From NCBI RefSeq assembly GCF_009184545.1, contig NZ_QJOW01000001.1:248001-312000 (forward strand): a DNA stretch of 64,000 nt, in the 5' to 3' direction. Within the stretch, counting starts at the first letter, position 1, and every line of letters starts with the position of its first letter. The stretch comes from Halosegnis rubeus. Lineage in GTDB: Archaea > Halobacteriota > Halobacteria > Halobacteriales > Haloarculaceae. The notes under the pieces were generated by a model that saw nothing but the letters and a program-made list of their open reading frames with translations, had not been told where the DNA came from and searched no databases. Both the position numbers and the translations under genes were made by a program. This document shows positions 19,259-28,788 of this stretch, one piece after another.

Positions 19259-20224
19259 ATGAAAGCAGTCGTCCTCGCCGGCGGATACGCCACCCGCCTC
19301 TGGCCTATCACCAGACACCGCCCGAAGATGCTCCTCCCAATCGGCAACACGACGGTCATCGACCGCGTGTTCGCCGAACTCGAACGCGACGACCGCATCG
19401 AGGAGGTGTTCGTCTCCACCAACGAGGCCTTCGCCGACGAGTTCGAGACGTATCTCGCGGAGGGCGACTTCGAGAAGCCCGTCCTCTCCGTCGAGGACAC
19501 CACCGGCGAGTCGGAGAAGTTCGGCGTCGTCGGCGCGCTCGGTCAGCTCGTCGAGCGCGAGGGTATCGAAGACGACCTCGTCGTCATCGCCGGCGACAAC
19601 CTCATCGGCTTCGACTTGTCCGAGTTCATCGACGCGTTCGAGTCACACGACGCCCCCACGCTCGCCGCCTACGATGTCGGTTCCCGCGACAAGGCGACCT
19701 CCTACGGCGTCATCGACGTGGAGGACGACCGCGTCGTCGACTTCGAGGAGAAGCCGGACGACCCGCCGAGTTCGCTCGTCTCGATTGCGTGTTACGCGTT
19801 CCCCGAAGAGAGCCTCCGATTCGAGGAGTATCTCGCCGACGGCAACAACCCCGACGAGCCGGGGTGGTTCATCCAGTGGCTCGTCGAACACGACGAGGTG
19901 TACGCGTTCCCGTTCGACGAGGCGTGGTTCGACATCGGGACGCCCGAGTCGTACCTCGCGGCCGTCGCGTGGGCACTCGACGGTGACTCGCTCGTCAGCG
20001 ACGACGCCGTCGTCATCGACTCTGACATCGGCGAGAACGTCCACGTCATGGACGGGGCCCGCATCGTCGACTCCACGCTCTCGAACGCCGTCGTCTTCGA
20101 GAACGCCACCGTCCTCAACTGTGAGATTCACGACTCCATCATCGACGAGGAGACCAACGTCGAGGATATCGACCTCGCTGGCGCGCTCATCGGCGCACAC
20201 TCACAGCTCGGCAACACGGAGTAG
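19259..20224 (+). CDS. sugar-phosphate nucleotidyltransferase (Glc-1-P type)
   Basis: A 321-residue protein, start MKAVVLAGGYATRLWPITRH. It has the nucleotide-binding AGG-x-TRLWP motif, RPKMLLPIGN, then VIAGDNL as metal site, and FIQWLVEHDEVYAFPFDEAWFDIG typical of the glucose-1-phosphate thymidylyl/uridylyltransferase group. The C-terminal part (residues 255-321) shows left-handed-beta-helix-like repeats (DSDIGENVHVMDGARIVDST). It activates a hexose phosphate to NDP-sugar for glycan or glycoprotein synthesis. Its stop codon touches the repeat element that begins at 20224. Confidence 0.88.
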   Translation: MKAVVLAGGYATRLWPITRHRPKMLLPIGNTTVIDRVFAELERDDRIEEVFVSTNEAFADEFETYLAEGDFEKPVLSVEDTTGESEKFGVVGALGQLVEREGIEDDLVVIAGDNLIGFDLSEFIDAFESHDAPTLAAYDVGSRDKATSYGVIDVEDDRVVDFEEKPDDPPSSLVSIACYAFPEESLRFEEYLADGNNPDEPGWFIQWLVEHDEVYAFPFDEAWFDIGTPESYLAAVAWALDGDSLVSDDAVVIDSDIGENVHVMDGARIVDSTLSNAVVFENATVLNCEIHDSIIDEETNVEDIDLAGALIGAHSQLGNTE

Positions 20225-20472
20225 CACCTTTTTGCTGTTCGGGCTTCCTCGCGCGCCGGAGGCGCGCTGTGGGAGCCACTCACAGCAAAAATCTGCACCG
20301 CGAGACGCGGAGCGTCTCGCCTGCTGCTGAGAAACGCGGTGCGTTTCTCGCATCGCGGAAATCAGAGATTTCCGCAGACCTCGTTCGCTTCGCTCACGAG
20401 GACATCAAAAAGCCGCAGCCGAGCCTCCAGTCGGTCGGCTCGGAGAACCGTTCGCTCCGCTCACGGACACTC
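20224..20472. repeat. structured intergenic element, copy A
   Basis: The element begins at the last base of the stop codon (GCACCTTTTT). P1 pairs 20229-20237 (TTTTTGCTG) with 20283-20291. P2 pairs 20242-20248 (GGCTTCC) with 20271-20277. P3 pairs 20251-20257 with 20261-20267 on a GGA loop. After CTGCACC come three extra hairpins (20300-20320, 20329-20349, 20355-20375) not present in copies B and C. The 3' block CGCAGCCGAGCC pairs with GGCTCGG. The T-tracts could terminate transcription in both directions between these convergent genes. Confidence 0.8.
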
Positions 20473-20479
20473 TCAGCTG

Positions 20480-21202
20480 TTACTGTTCAGCAAGCCACGC
20501 GTCCGTAATCTTGATGTGGCCTCTATCGGCTTCCCACACCGTCTCGTACTCCAGATCGATACGCCGGTCCATGTGTGGCCCGTCCACAACGAACGTCTCG
20601 AACTCGCCGCCCTCCCCAAGGATGTGGACGCCGTACTCCTCGTTGAGCGATTCGAGTTCGGCGATGGCGTCGTGGTCGAGAGCGCGACCGAGCCACGACT
20701 CGTCCAACCCGTAGGCCGCGACTTGGATGATGAGAATCTCGAAGCCGGCATCGAGCATCGCGTCCGCGAGGTCGCGGGGGTCTTTCTGCCACAGCGGCGC
20801 GAACAGTTCGGCGTCGAGGCGGTCACACATCGCCTGAATGCGTGAGGTCTGGTACTCGCTCTCGACTGCGCCGGCGGTGATACCACCGATACCACCCCAC
20901 TCCCCGTGCAGCGTTTCGAGGGCACGCTCCAACGGCTCGAGTTCGGCGTCCCCCTGCTCACCGGAGTCGACGGCGCTGTCGGCCTCGAAATCCGACGGCT
21001 CTACCTCCAACAGTTCGATACCGACCGACTCGGCTGCGAGGCGGGCGAGATGCGTCGCCGGCGTGTGGTACATGTACGAATCCCCTTCCGGGTGGACGGT
21101 GACGAGTCGCTCGACCGGGTGGCCGGCTTCGAGTGCACGGTACAGCGCCCACGAGGAGTCTTTTCCGCCTGAAAACAGACTCACCCACGGTGTGTCGCTC
21201 AT
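20480..21202 (-). CDS. dph6: diphthine--ammonia ligase
   Basis: A 240-residue N-type ATP pyrophosphatase. The PP-motif SGGKDS is at residues 11-16, followed by VERLVTVHPEGDSYMYH, GGITAGAVESEYQTSRI and YGVHILGEGGEFETFVVDGP. These are the signature blocks of Dph6, which amidates diphthine on elongation factor aEF2. The usual length for archaeal members is about 220-240, so it is complete. It is convergent with the nucleotidyltransferase gene across the structured element. Confidence 0.9.
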   Translation of the reverse strand: MSDTPWVSLFSGGKDSSWALYRALEAGHPVERLVTVHPEGDSYMYHTPATHLARLAAESVGIELLEVEPSDFEADSAVDSGEQGDAELEPLERALETLHGEWGGIGGITAGAVESEYQTSRIQAMCDRLDAELFAPLWQKDPRDLADAMLDAGFEILIIQVAAYGLDESWLGRALDHDAIAELESLNEEYGVHILGEGGEFETFVVDGPHMDRRIDLEYETVWEADRGHIKITDAWLAEQ

Positions 21203-21233
21203 ACTCGGAGACGGCGCGCTCGGGGTTTAGCAC

Positions 21234-22349
21234 TCACGGACTGGACAGCTCCCCGACCGCCTCGCGGTCGGTGATATAGCTGACGACGAGGATACCACAG
21301 ACGGAGACGGCGAGGCTGGCGGCGACGAACAGCGCCAGCCGCTCCAGCGTCGCGAGCGCGAAGGGGGCGACAGAAATCGGACCGAAGGAGAGCGCCGGCA
21401 CCTGTGCCGGTCCGAGCACGCCACCGCGCTCGAGGAAGTAGCCCGCGAAGCCGCGGACGACGAGCCCGACCGCGACCACGCCGAAGGGGAGATTCAGGAA
21501 AGCAGACCGGACCGACTCGTCCTCGAGGAGTTCGTCGGCCAACCGACCGGCCGAGGCCGCCAGTGCGGCCGTCGCCAGCCACGGCACCGCGGTGTAGACG
21601 AACTCCATCACCGCGAGGAACGGGTCGTCCATCCCGGTCGCGGGGATCGCACCGACGAACGCCCCGATGAGTGTCAGTCCCGCCGCCACCACGTAGGTGA
21701 CGAGCGACACCTGCCCGGAGTAGAACGCCTCGCGGACCTGACCGGGAAGCTCGTTCGCCAGCTCGTCCACGCCCAGTCCCTTGTACAGCAGGAACACGCC
21801 TAATGCGGCGACGACGATGGCAATGGCGAGCGTCACCGACTCGGCGAGCAGGAGGAGTATCGGGAACGCCAACAGCGTCGCACCCAGCGGTACGAGCACG
21901 GTCGAGCGAAGCTCCTCGTCGGCGAGGAACTGTTTGAGGACGTAGTAGGTCGATTCGATGTCGTGGCTCTGGCGCACGACGACCCGGTCGACGGCGTCGA
22001 CGCGGAGCCGCGACTCCACGATGTGGACTAGTCGTTCGGCCTCGGCGCTCGCGACGACCACGACCGCCGAATCCGGATTCACGCGCTCGATGATGGTGTC
22101 GAGCCCGGCCGCGACGGCGCGGTCGGCACTCACCGCGTCACCGCCGCCCGACACGACCGCCACCTCTGCGTCTTCGTTCTCGTCGCGCAGGTCGCGAGTC
22201 ACCTTCAGCGCCTCGAGCGTCGAGTTCACCCGGGAGTCGCCGGGGTCCTCGATGCCGATGTCGGTGACGAGCGCGCGCACGGCCTCCCAGCCGACGACCG
22301 GCTCGTCGGTCAGGCCAGCGCGATCGACACACACGACGAGAGTCGTCAC
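21234..22349 (-). CDS. DUF373 family membrane protein
   Basis: A 371-residue protein from a GTG start, MTTLVVCVDRAGLTDEPVVG. Residues 1-145 form a soluble domain (DIGIEDPGDSRVNSTLEAL, VAVVSGGGDAVSADRAVAAG, VVVRQSHDIESTYYVLKQFL). About six membrane helices follow (from residue 150). This is the DUF373 arrangement, widespread in archaea with no known function. It lies 31 bp from dph6 on the same strand, so the two may be co-transcribed. Confidence 0.85.
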   Translation of the reverse strand: MTTLVVCVDRAGLTDEPVVGWEAVRALVTDIGIEDPGDSRVNSTLEALKVTRDLRDENEDAEVAVVSGGGDAVSADRAVAAGLDTIIERVNPDSAVVVVASAEAERLVHIVESRLRVDAVDRVVVRQSHDIESTYYVLKQFLADEELRSTVLVPLGATLLAFPILLLLAESVTLAIAIVVAALGVFLLYKGLGVDELANELPGQVREAFYSGQVSLVTYVVAAGLTLIGAFVGAIPATGMDDPFLAVMEFVYTAVPWLATAALAASAGRLADELLEDESVRSAFLNLPFGVVAVGLVVRGFAGYFLERGGVLGPAQVPALSFGPISVAPFALATLERLALFVAASLAVSVCGILVVSYITDREAVGELSSP

Positions 22350-22387
22350 GTTTTGTTGGATGTCACGTCAGGTGAAAAGTCTTCAGC

Positions 22388-23380
22388 CTACCGCCGGAGC
22401 CGGAACGCCGCGTCGCCGTCCACGCTGTCGGTTACTCCGCGACCGAACGCGTACGCCATCGACGCCGCCCCGCCTCGGACCGCCGACAGCGGTCCCCGCG
22501 ACGGCTCGAACTCGCGGACCGTCACCTCGCCGAGGTCGGCTTCGAGCTGCTCTTTCACGTCGCGGCGCGTCCCCAACTCGTCGACCAGTCCCAGCTCGGC
22601 GGCCTCGCTCCCGAGATACACCTTCGCCTCCGTCGACCGGACGAACTCGGGGTCGAGGTCGCGGCCGTCTGCGACCACGTCGACGAACTCGTCGTAGTAG
22701 CCGTCGATGAGTCCCTGGAGGTACTCGCGTTCGTCTTTCTCTAGTTCCGTGAAGGGGACGCCGGCTTCCTTGTACTCGCCGGCGGTGAACTGCTCGTACT
22801 CGACGCCCGCAGTGTCGAGTAGCTCCGTCGCCGTGAACCGCGAGCCGCGGACTCCGATAGAGCCGACGACGCTTCCGGTACGCGCCCACAGTTCGTCACA
22901 GGCGCTCGCAATCCAGTAGCCGCCCGACGCGCAGGTGTCGGTCGTGTACGCAATCACCGGCCCGTCGAACCGCTCGATTGCGAGCCGGATGTCGTCGCTC
23001 GGGACGACTGCCCCGCCCGGCGTGTTCAGCTTCACGAGCAGCGCCTCCACGACGGGGTCCTCGTCGGCGCGGTCGATCTGCTCGGTGATCTCGTCTGCTC
23101 CCGGCGTCGTCGGCGAACTCGGGAGCGAGCCGCCCCCGCCGTCGCGCACGATTGGTCCCTCGACTGCGACCTCCGCGACGTTGTACGCCGGATACTTCCC
23201 GTCGAGCAGTCGGCTCGCAACCTGGAGCGTGGCGAGCACACTCACGAGCACGAGCAGAATCCCCAGTATGTCGGCGATATCGGTCACTCGCTCTACGAAC
23301 AGATACCAGCTCACGACGGCCGCCGCGGCCACGCTCACCGTGAGCGCGACGAGCCGACCGAGCGTTCGTCCCTGACTCAT
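22388..23380 (-). CDS. sppA: signal peptide peptidase-like serine protease (S49, SppA)
   Basis: A 330-residue membrane protease. Two N-terminal helices (residues 9-28 and 34-58) anchor an S49 domain. The catalytic Ser is S152 in TCASGGYWIAS and the general-base Lys is K204 in GEYKEAG, giving the Ser-Lys dyad of archaeal SppA. It is single-domain length, unlike the tandem bacterial SppA. It probably degrades leftover signal peptides or membrane protein fragments. It lies 38 bp upstream of the DUF373 gene on the same strand. Confidence 0.9.
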   Translation of the reverse strand: MSQGRTLGRLVALTVSVAAAAVVSWYLFVERVTDIADILGILLVLVSVLATLQVASRLLDGKYPAYNVAEVAVEGPIVRDGGGGSLPSSPTTPGADEITEQIDRADEDPVVEALLVKLNTPGGAVVPSDDIRLAIERFDGPVIAYTTDTCASGGYWIASACDELWARTGSVVGSIGVRGSRFTATELLDTAGVEYEQFTAGEYKEAGVPFTELEKDEREYLQGLIDGYYDEFVDVVADGRDLDPEFVRSTEAKVYLGSEAAELGLVDELGTRRDVKEQLEADLGEVTVREFEPSRGPLSAVRGGAASMAYAFGRGVTDSVDGDAAFRLRR

Positions 23381-23456
23381 ACCGACTGTGGTGGAGCCAC
23401 GGCGATAAATCCCGACGCCGCTGTCGGGTGGGGAAAAACAGAGGGAAAAATCGCGA

Positions 23457-24347
23457 TTACAGGAGACCGGTCTTCTGCAGCTTCATGAGGTCCTCGGTGT
23501 CGAGGGTCTCGCCGTTCTGGAATGCCTCGTAGATCTCCTCGGCCTCCTCGCGGGCCTCTTCCTCTTTGGCCTCGCGGGCCTCCTGCTTCTCGCTTTCTTC
23601 TTCCTTGTCGAGCTCGCGGAGCCGCTTCTGGACGCGGACGAAGTCGTCGTGGTGCTGGTCGGCGGCCTCCTGTGCCTCGACGAACTTCTCGTGCCACTCG
23701 TCGGCGTCGTCGCGAATCTCGTCGGCCTCCCGATAGGCCTCGATCATCTGGTTGTGGTGCTCTTGGGCCTTGTCGGCGAGCTCCGTCACCTTCTGGTGGT
23801 GTTCGGACGCCTCGGCGCGGACCTCCTGGGCCTTCTCCTTGACCTCTTCGAGGTCGCCGGACTGGTCGAGCTTCTCCTTTCGCTCGGCCAGCTGCTCGCG
23901 CTTTTCTTCGATCTCCTCGATGAGCTCGCGCTCGTCCTCGGTGGAGAGCACCTCGGTCTGCTGTTTGAACTCCAGATCCTCGATTTCGCTCTCGAGGTCG
24001 TCGACGGACTTGCCCTCCGAGAGTTCGAGGTCGTCCTTGCGGTCGTCGACCTTGTCGAACAGCTCGTTGGCCTTGGCGTTGAGCTCGTTGCGCTTTTGCT
24101 TGTGCTCTTGGACCTGCTCGTTGAGCTCGTCGCGCTTCTCGCGGTGCTCTTGTGCCTCGTCGACCTTCTCGCGGGTCTTGGCGTTGAGCTCGTCGCGCTT
24201 GGACGCGCGCTCGGACGCGAGCTGGTTCAGCTCGTTGCGCCGGTCCCGCAGTTGACCAGCCTTCTTGATGAGCTGTCCCTTGTTGTTCGTCTCTAGTTCG
24301 TCGTCTGTGAGTTCTACGTTGTCGCTGCTTTCGATACTGTCACTCAT
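23457..24347 (-). CDS. long coiled-coil protein
   Basis: A 296-residue protein, nearly all heptad-like E/K/R/Q-rich helix (residues 25-280), for instance KRDELNEQVQEHKQKRNELN. It has no membrane segment or signal peptide. Homologous coiled-coil proteins occur across archaea (sometimes annotated DUF7121 or mis-annotated as phosphatases); I would not assign enzyme activity. The ATG at 24347 (MSDSIESSDN) is preferred, since the longer frame adds a non-conserved extension. Confidence 0.8.
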   Translation of the reverse strand: MSDSIESSDNVELTDDELETNNKGQLIKKAGQLRDRRNELNQLASERASKRDELNAKTREKVDEAQEHREKRDELNEQVQEHKQKRNELNAKANELFDKVDDRKDDLELSEGKSVDDLESEIEDLEFKQQTEVLSTEDERELIEEIEEKREQLAERKEKLDQSGDLEEVKEKAQEVRAEASEHHQKVTELADKAQEHHNQMIEAYREADEIRDDADEWHEKFVEAQEAADQHHDDFVRVQKRLRELDKEEESEKQEAREAKEEEAREEAEEIYEAFQNGETLDTEDLMKLQKTGLL

Positions 24348-24642
24348 AGTTGTACTCGATTCCATTACCGCTCCGGGTACAGCGCCAGCTACTGAAAAAC
24401 GAGCAACCACGGACAAGTGCATTCCCTGTCATTCTGGTTGGCTGGCGGTGCTTGAACGCCGGATGCGTTCTGGTAGTTTCATGTTGCTTGCACGGGTACA
24501 TAAAGATTTCCCACCCCGCGACGGCTGAAACGGCCTCACACACCCCACAGCGACTGCGTGAAGCATTACCACACGCTCCGGAGTGATATATAAACGCGAC
24601 GCGAGTCAGCGGGCTGAAGTCGTCGCGTCGCCACCTCCGCGT

Positions 24643-25062
24643 ATGCCCGAAACCGAGACCGTTCGCGCACGCGGCCACGAGCACGTCTCCGCCGAGCACG
24701 CGAGCACGTGGGAGCTCACGAGCGACGACTGGCTCACCCCCGCCGGCGACTGCATTCTGGGTATCGAGGCCGACACCACGCCTGCCGACTTCGACGCCGC
24801 GTTCGTCGCGGCGTGTCAGTCCCACGACGCCACCGTCGAGGCGACGCTCCGCGTCGGCGACCGCGAGCAGACGGTTGTCGGTGCCGGCCACCCCGAACTC
24901 TCTTTCGAGAGCGACCGCAGTCTCGTCGCTCGTACCAGCGGCTACGTCGACGACCGGACCGTGATGGTGAACGCCGACACCGCTGCCGAGGGAGTCGACC
25001 AAGCGTTGGTCGATGCGCTCGCCGAGGGCGGCTCACTCGAGTGTGTGTTCCGTGTCGAGTAG
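24643..25062 (+). CDS. DUF371 family protein
   Basis: A 139-residue protein, start MPETETVRARGHEHVSAEHA. The blocks GHEHVSAEHASTWELT and LTPAGDCILGIEAD, then GHPELSFESDRSLVARTSGY, are the conserved DUF371 pattern; the family is confined mainly to archaea and function is unknown. The open frame extends upstream but has no conserved sequence there. A TATA-like GATATATAAA occurs about 50 bp before the start. It is convergent with fttA. Confidence 0.82.
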   Translation: MPETETVRARGHEHVSAEHASTWELTSDDWLTPAGDCILGIEADTTPADFDAAFVAACQSHDATVEATLRVGDREQTVVGAGHPELSFESDRSLVARTSGYVDDRTVMVNADTAAEGVDQALVDALAEGGSLECVFRVE

Positions 25063-25263
25063 TCTGGGGACGGCTTGATTGGTGGCTTTGGGTTCGTTGG
25101 CTCTGCTTGCTCTGGCTACATCGATGAGGACAACAGCCAGAAAGCCCCGGGCGTGTCGCGGTGCGGTTTCCCGAGGCCAAGCAACGAGATCGGTGCTGTC
25201 GCTGTCAAATTCACACCAAACAGAGTGACGCCGTCAGAACCGAACCCAAACCGAACGGAGCGA

Positions 25264-27180
25264 CTACTTGAACCGGAACGTCTCCAGATTCTTCGGGGCG
25301 AAGGTGCGCATGTTGTACTCGTGGTACAGCGCGCTGGAGAAGTCCTGTACGGAGGATTCGTCGCCGTGGACACACAACACCTTCTCCGGACGCGGATTCA
25401 TCGTCTTCACGAAGTTCTCCAGTCCCTGTCTGTCGGCGTGGCCGGAGAAGCCGTCGACGGTCTCAACGTCCATCTTCAGGGTCAGGTTGCCCGAGCGACG
25501 GCCGTCGTTCATCGGAATCTCGTCCCAGCCGTTTTGAATTCTCCGCCCGAGCGTCCCCTGTGCCTGATAGCCGACGAAGACGAGCCGGTTGTCCGGGTCG
25601 GCACCGAAGTGGTGGAGCCACGACATGATCGGCCCGCCGGTGACCATCCCCGAGGTGGAAAGCACGATACACGGGTCGCCGTCGGCCACCTCCTGTCGCT
25701 CCTCCTCGCCGCCGTCGATGTGGTTGAACTGGTCGGCGAGGAACGGATTCTCGTCCTCGTGGAAGATGCGGTCACGGAGGTCGTCGCGCAGATACTCCGG
25801 ATACGTCGTGTGAATCGCCGTCGCCTCCCAGATCATCCCGTCCAGGTGGACCGGCATCTCGGGGATGTCGCCGCTCCGCATCGCCTCCTCCAAGACGAGC
25901 ATGATCTCCTGTGAGCGGCCGACCGCGAAGGCGGGAATCACCACCTTGCCGTCGCGCTCGTACGCCTCGTTGATGACCTTCTTGAGTCTGCGCTCGGAGT
26001 CCGCCTGGTCGGTCTGGTAGTCGTTGCGGCCGCCGTAGGTCGACTCCATGACGAGCGTCTCGACGCGCGGGAACTCGTTGACGGCACCGTTGAACAGCCG
26101 AGTGTCGTCGTAGTGGATGTCACCGGAGAAGGCGACGTTGTACAGGCCGTCGCCGATGTGGAAGTGGCTCACGGCGGAGCCGAGGATGTGCCCGGCGTTG
26201 TGCATCGTGAGCTTCACGTCCGGCGCGATGTCGGTCACGTCGCCGTACTCGATTGGGACGGTGTGTTTGATTGCCTCACGGACCTGCGAGGACTCGTAGG
26301 GGGGCGTGCGCCCCTCCTTGGCCGCCACGTCGAGGTAGTCGAGGGTGAGCAGCCCCATCAGGTCGCGCGTCGGCTCCGTACAGTAGATCGGGCCGTCGTA
26401 GCCGTACTTGAACAGGAGCGGGATGAGCGCCGAGTGGTCGAGGTGGGCGTGGGTCAACACGACCGCGTCAATGGTGTTCGCGCCGGCACCGAGCGCCTCG
26501 GGCACCTGCAGATACGGCACCTCGCCCTCCGCGCCGGGCTTGTCGCCGCAGTCGACGAGGATGCGCGTCTCCGGCGTCGAGATGATGAAGCTCGCGCGAC
26601 CGACCTCACGACAGCAGCCGAGCGTCGTAATCCGGACCCACTCGTCGTCGGACATCTCCTCGCGGTGGATCTGACGGCCGACGCGTTCGAGGATGTCGCG
26701 CCGCTCTTCCCGTTCCTGCTTGAGGAAGTTCCGGACGTTCGAGACCGTCGAGGACTCGATCGGCGGCGTCCGGACGACCTCGGGCGTCCAGCCGACCTCT
26801 TGGGTGATTTCACGGAGGGTGGAGCCGTGGCGGCCGATGACCATCCCGGGCTTTTCCGCCTCGATGAAGATCTCGCCGGTGTCGGTGTGGAAATCGAGGT
26901 CGGTGACGCCGGCCTCCTCGGGGATGATGTCACGCACCGTGTCTTCGGCCTCACGCGGGTGCGAGAGCACGTCCGGGTCGGGTCGGACGGTGATGCGTTT
27001 CCGGAGTTTGGAGGCGAGCCGGCGAACGAGGTCGCCGTCGCTGGCGAACCCCTTCGGGTCGCGCGTGTACACGACCAACTCCGGTCCCTCGTAGGTCACG
27101 TCCGAGATACTGATATCTGAAGGAACCTCGTCTTCGATCTCTGCTTGTAGGTCGTCGAGTTGCCGCTCTACTGAGCTCAT
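25264..27180 (-). CDS. fttA: transcription termination RNase FttA (aCPSF1)
   Basis: A 638-residue protein, start MSSVERQLDDLQAEIEDEVP. Two KH domains occupy the first 170 residues (second: GMVIGRHGSTLREITQEVGW). A metallo-beta-lactamase core follows (LTHAHLDHS), then a beta-CASP insert with ESTYGGRNDY, and C-terminal motifs LSTSGMVTGGP and GHADRQGL. This is the archaeal CPSF73 homologue that cuts nascent RNA at U-rich sites to terminate transcription. Its context matters here because U-tract-containing 3' elements occur in this window. Confidence 0.95.
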   Translation of the reverse strand: MSSVERQLDDLQAEIEDEVPSDISISDVTYEGPELVVYTRDPKGFASDGDLVRRLASKLRKRITVRPDPDVLSHPREAEDTVRDIIPEEAGVTDLDFHTDTGEIFIEAEKPGMVIGRHGSTLREITQEVGWTPEVVRTPPIESSTVSNVRNFLKQEREERRDILERVGRQIHREEMSDDEWVRITTLGCCREVGRASFIISTPETRILVDCGDKPGAEGEVPYLQVPEALGAGANTIDAVVLTHAHLDHSALIPLLFKYGYDGPIYCTEPTRDLMGLLTLDYLDVAAKEGRTPPYESSQVREAIKHTVPIEYGDVTDIAPDVKLTMHNAGHILGSAVSHFHIGDGLYNVAFSGDIHYDDTRLFNGAVNEFPRVETLVMESTYGGRNDYQTDQADSERRLKKVINEAYERDGKVVIPAFAVGRSQEIMLVLEEAMRSGDIPEMPVHLDGMIWEATAIHTTYPEYLRDDLRDRIFHEDENPFLADQFNHIDGGEEERQEVADGDPCIVLSTSGMVTGGPIMSWLHHFGADPDNRLVFVGYQAQGTLGRRIQNGWDEIPMNDGRRSGNLTLKMDVETVDGFSGHADRQGLENFVKTMNPRPEKVLCVHGDESSVQDFSSALYHEYNMRTFAPKNLETFRFK

Positions 27181-27413
27181 AGGTAGTAGGTGGGGTCCGG
27201 AACGCGCTGCGGCGCTGTCTGGGCTGCAGACTGCGACACGGCGCTTGTGTACGTAATCGTCATACGGTTTCTCAGTCACGCACAGTGACTGCGGGACACT
27301 GTACCGGAAAACCCGCTTACCTCGGTGTAGGATCCTATTCGCATAAAAGGCTTCCCAAAGCGGGAACGCCGGTCGACGGGAACACTTCTAACCGACCGCT
27401 TACACACTTCGGT

Positions 27414-28103
27414 ATGTCGTTTCTCGCAGACTTCCGTTCGGGCACACGCGACACCGCCCCCGTCGTGCTCGGCATCATTCCGTTCGGACTGGTCGCCGGC
27501 GCGGCAGCCGTCGAGGCCGGGCTCACCGGCGGACAGGCCCTCGGTCTCTCCGTCATCGTCTTCGCGGGCGCGTCACAGCTGGCCGCGATCGATCTGCTCG
27601 GTGACGGTGCGCCCGTGGCCGTCGTCGTCGGCACGATTCTCGTCATCAATCTCCGGATGGTGATGTACTCCGCGTCGATTGCGCCACACGTCGCCCGGGC
27701 GCGCCGCCGGTGGAAGGCGCTGGGCGCGTATCTCCTCACCGACCAGGCGTACGCCCTCTCGCTCGCGAAGTTTCGCAGCGCCGAGACCGCCGGCATCGGC
27801 TACTATCTCGGCACCGCCGTCCCGCTGTGGGTGTGCTGGCAGCTGTGTACCGTCCTCGGTGTCGTCGTCGGGGCACGCGTCCCGCCCTGGCTGCCGCTCG
27901 ATTTCGCGTTGCCCCTCGTCTTTCTCGCGCTGCTCGTCCCCGCCGTCGACGATTGGGCGACCGGGATGGCGGCACTCCTCGGCGGCACGCTCACCACGGT
28001 CGCCGTCGGACTACCGTACGAACTCGCGCTCCCGGTCGGAGCCGTGGTCGGCGTGCTCGCCGGCGTCGTGACCGACGCCGCCCTCGGGGGTGAGCCGGCG
28101 TGA
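27414..28103 (+). CDS. azlC: branched-chain amino acid exporter, large subunit AzlC
   Basis: A 229-residue membrane protein, start MSFLADFRSGTRDTAPVVLG. It has the AzlC signature IIPFGLVAGAAAVEAGL, the re-entrant-like VFAGASQLAAIDLL, and about six helices. AzlC with AzlD forms a two-component LIV-E exporter. Translation of azlD begins inside its stop codon (GTGA, 4-bp overlap). The ATG at 27414 is the first that leaves the conserved N-terminus. Confidence 0.9.
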   Translation: MSFLADFRSGTRDTAPVVLGIIPFGLVAGAAAVEAGLTGGQALGLSVIVFAGASQLAAIDLLGDGAPVAVVVGTILVINLRMVMYSASIAPHVARARRRWKALGAYLLTDQAYALSLAKFRSAETAGIGYYLGTAVPLWVCWQLCTVLGVVVGARVPPWLPLDFALPLVFLALLVPAVDDWATGMAALLGGTLTTVAVGLPYELALPVGAVVGVLAGVVTDAALGGEPA

Positions 28104-28462
28104 CCGCCTCTACCACTACCATCTGGCTCGCCATCCTCGTCGGCGGGGTCGGTACGTACGCGATTCGTGGCTCGTTCATCGCGGTGTACGGCCGACTCGA
28201 ACTCCCGGCGGGCGTCGAGAACGCGCTCCGATTCGTGCCCGCGGCCGTGCTCGCCGCGCTCGTCGTTCCCGAACTCGCACAGGTGGACGGGACGCCCATC
28301 GCCCAGTCGGGACTCCCCCCGGGCGACGCGATTGTACGACTCCTCGCGAGCGACCGTCTGCTCGCGGGCCTGCTCGCGGCCGTCGCTGCCTACGTGACCG
28401 AGGACGTACTCGCCACCATCGTCGTCGGGATGGGCGCGCTGCTCGCTCTCGGGGCACTGTAG
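28100..28462 (+). CDS. azlD: branched-chain amino acid exporter, small subunit AzlD
   Basis: A 120-residue protein, start GTG. It has about three to four helices: TIWLAILVGGVGTYAIRGSF, then ALRFVPAAVLAALVVPEL, and a C-terminal pair. R-G-S-F and FVPAAVLAALV are AzlD signature residues. It overlaps azlC by 4 bp and is its obligate partner. Confidence 0.88.
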   Translation: MTASTTTIWLAILVGGVGTYAIRGSFIAVYGRLELPAGVENALRFVPAAVLAALVVPELAQVDGTPIAQSGLPPGDAIVRLLASDRLLAGLLAAVAAYVTEDVLATIVVGMGALLALGAL

Positions 28463-28498
28463 CAGAACAGCCTTCACTCCGGGTGCCTCGTCCCCGAT

Positions 28499-28726
28499 AT
28501 GGGACTTCGGTCGCGGCTCCGCACTCCGCTGCAGGCGCGCCGGCGCGTCGTCGTCAAGACCGCCTGCTATCGACTCGTGATGATACTCGTCTCCATCGTC
28601 GTCGCGTACCTCGTCGTCGGAGACGTGACTGACGCGCTCTCTATCGGACTCATCACGAACGTCGTGAAGACGCTCACCTACTACGGGTACGAGCGGCTCT
28701 GGGACCGTATCGCGTGGGGAACCTGA
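28499..28726 (+). CDS. DUF2061 small membrane protein
   Basis: A 75-residue protein. After RRVVVKTACYRLVMILVSIV comes a second helix and KTLTYYGYERLWDRIAWG, the conserved DUF2061 ending. The role is unknown; many bacteria and archaea carry it as a single domain. It lies 36 bp after azlD and ahead of proS, and may be co-transcribed with azlCD. Confidence 0.82.
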   Translation: MGLRSRLRTPLQARRRVVVKTACYRLVMILVSIVVAYLVVGDVTDALSIGLITNVVKTLTYYGYERLWDRIAWGT

Positions 28727-28788
28727 CACGCGGCGTGGTGGCCGACGGAAACGACCGTGTTTAAGCGACCGCCCGGACAGGCTAGCGT

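Noticed and set aside
20224-20472. CRISPR-like array, because of several short hairpins in a row
   Set aside because: The units differ in sequence and there are no regular spacers; it is a modular hairpin element, not a repeat-spacer array.
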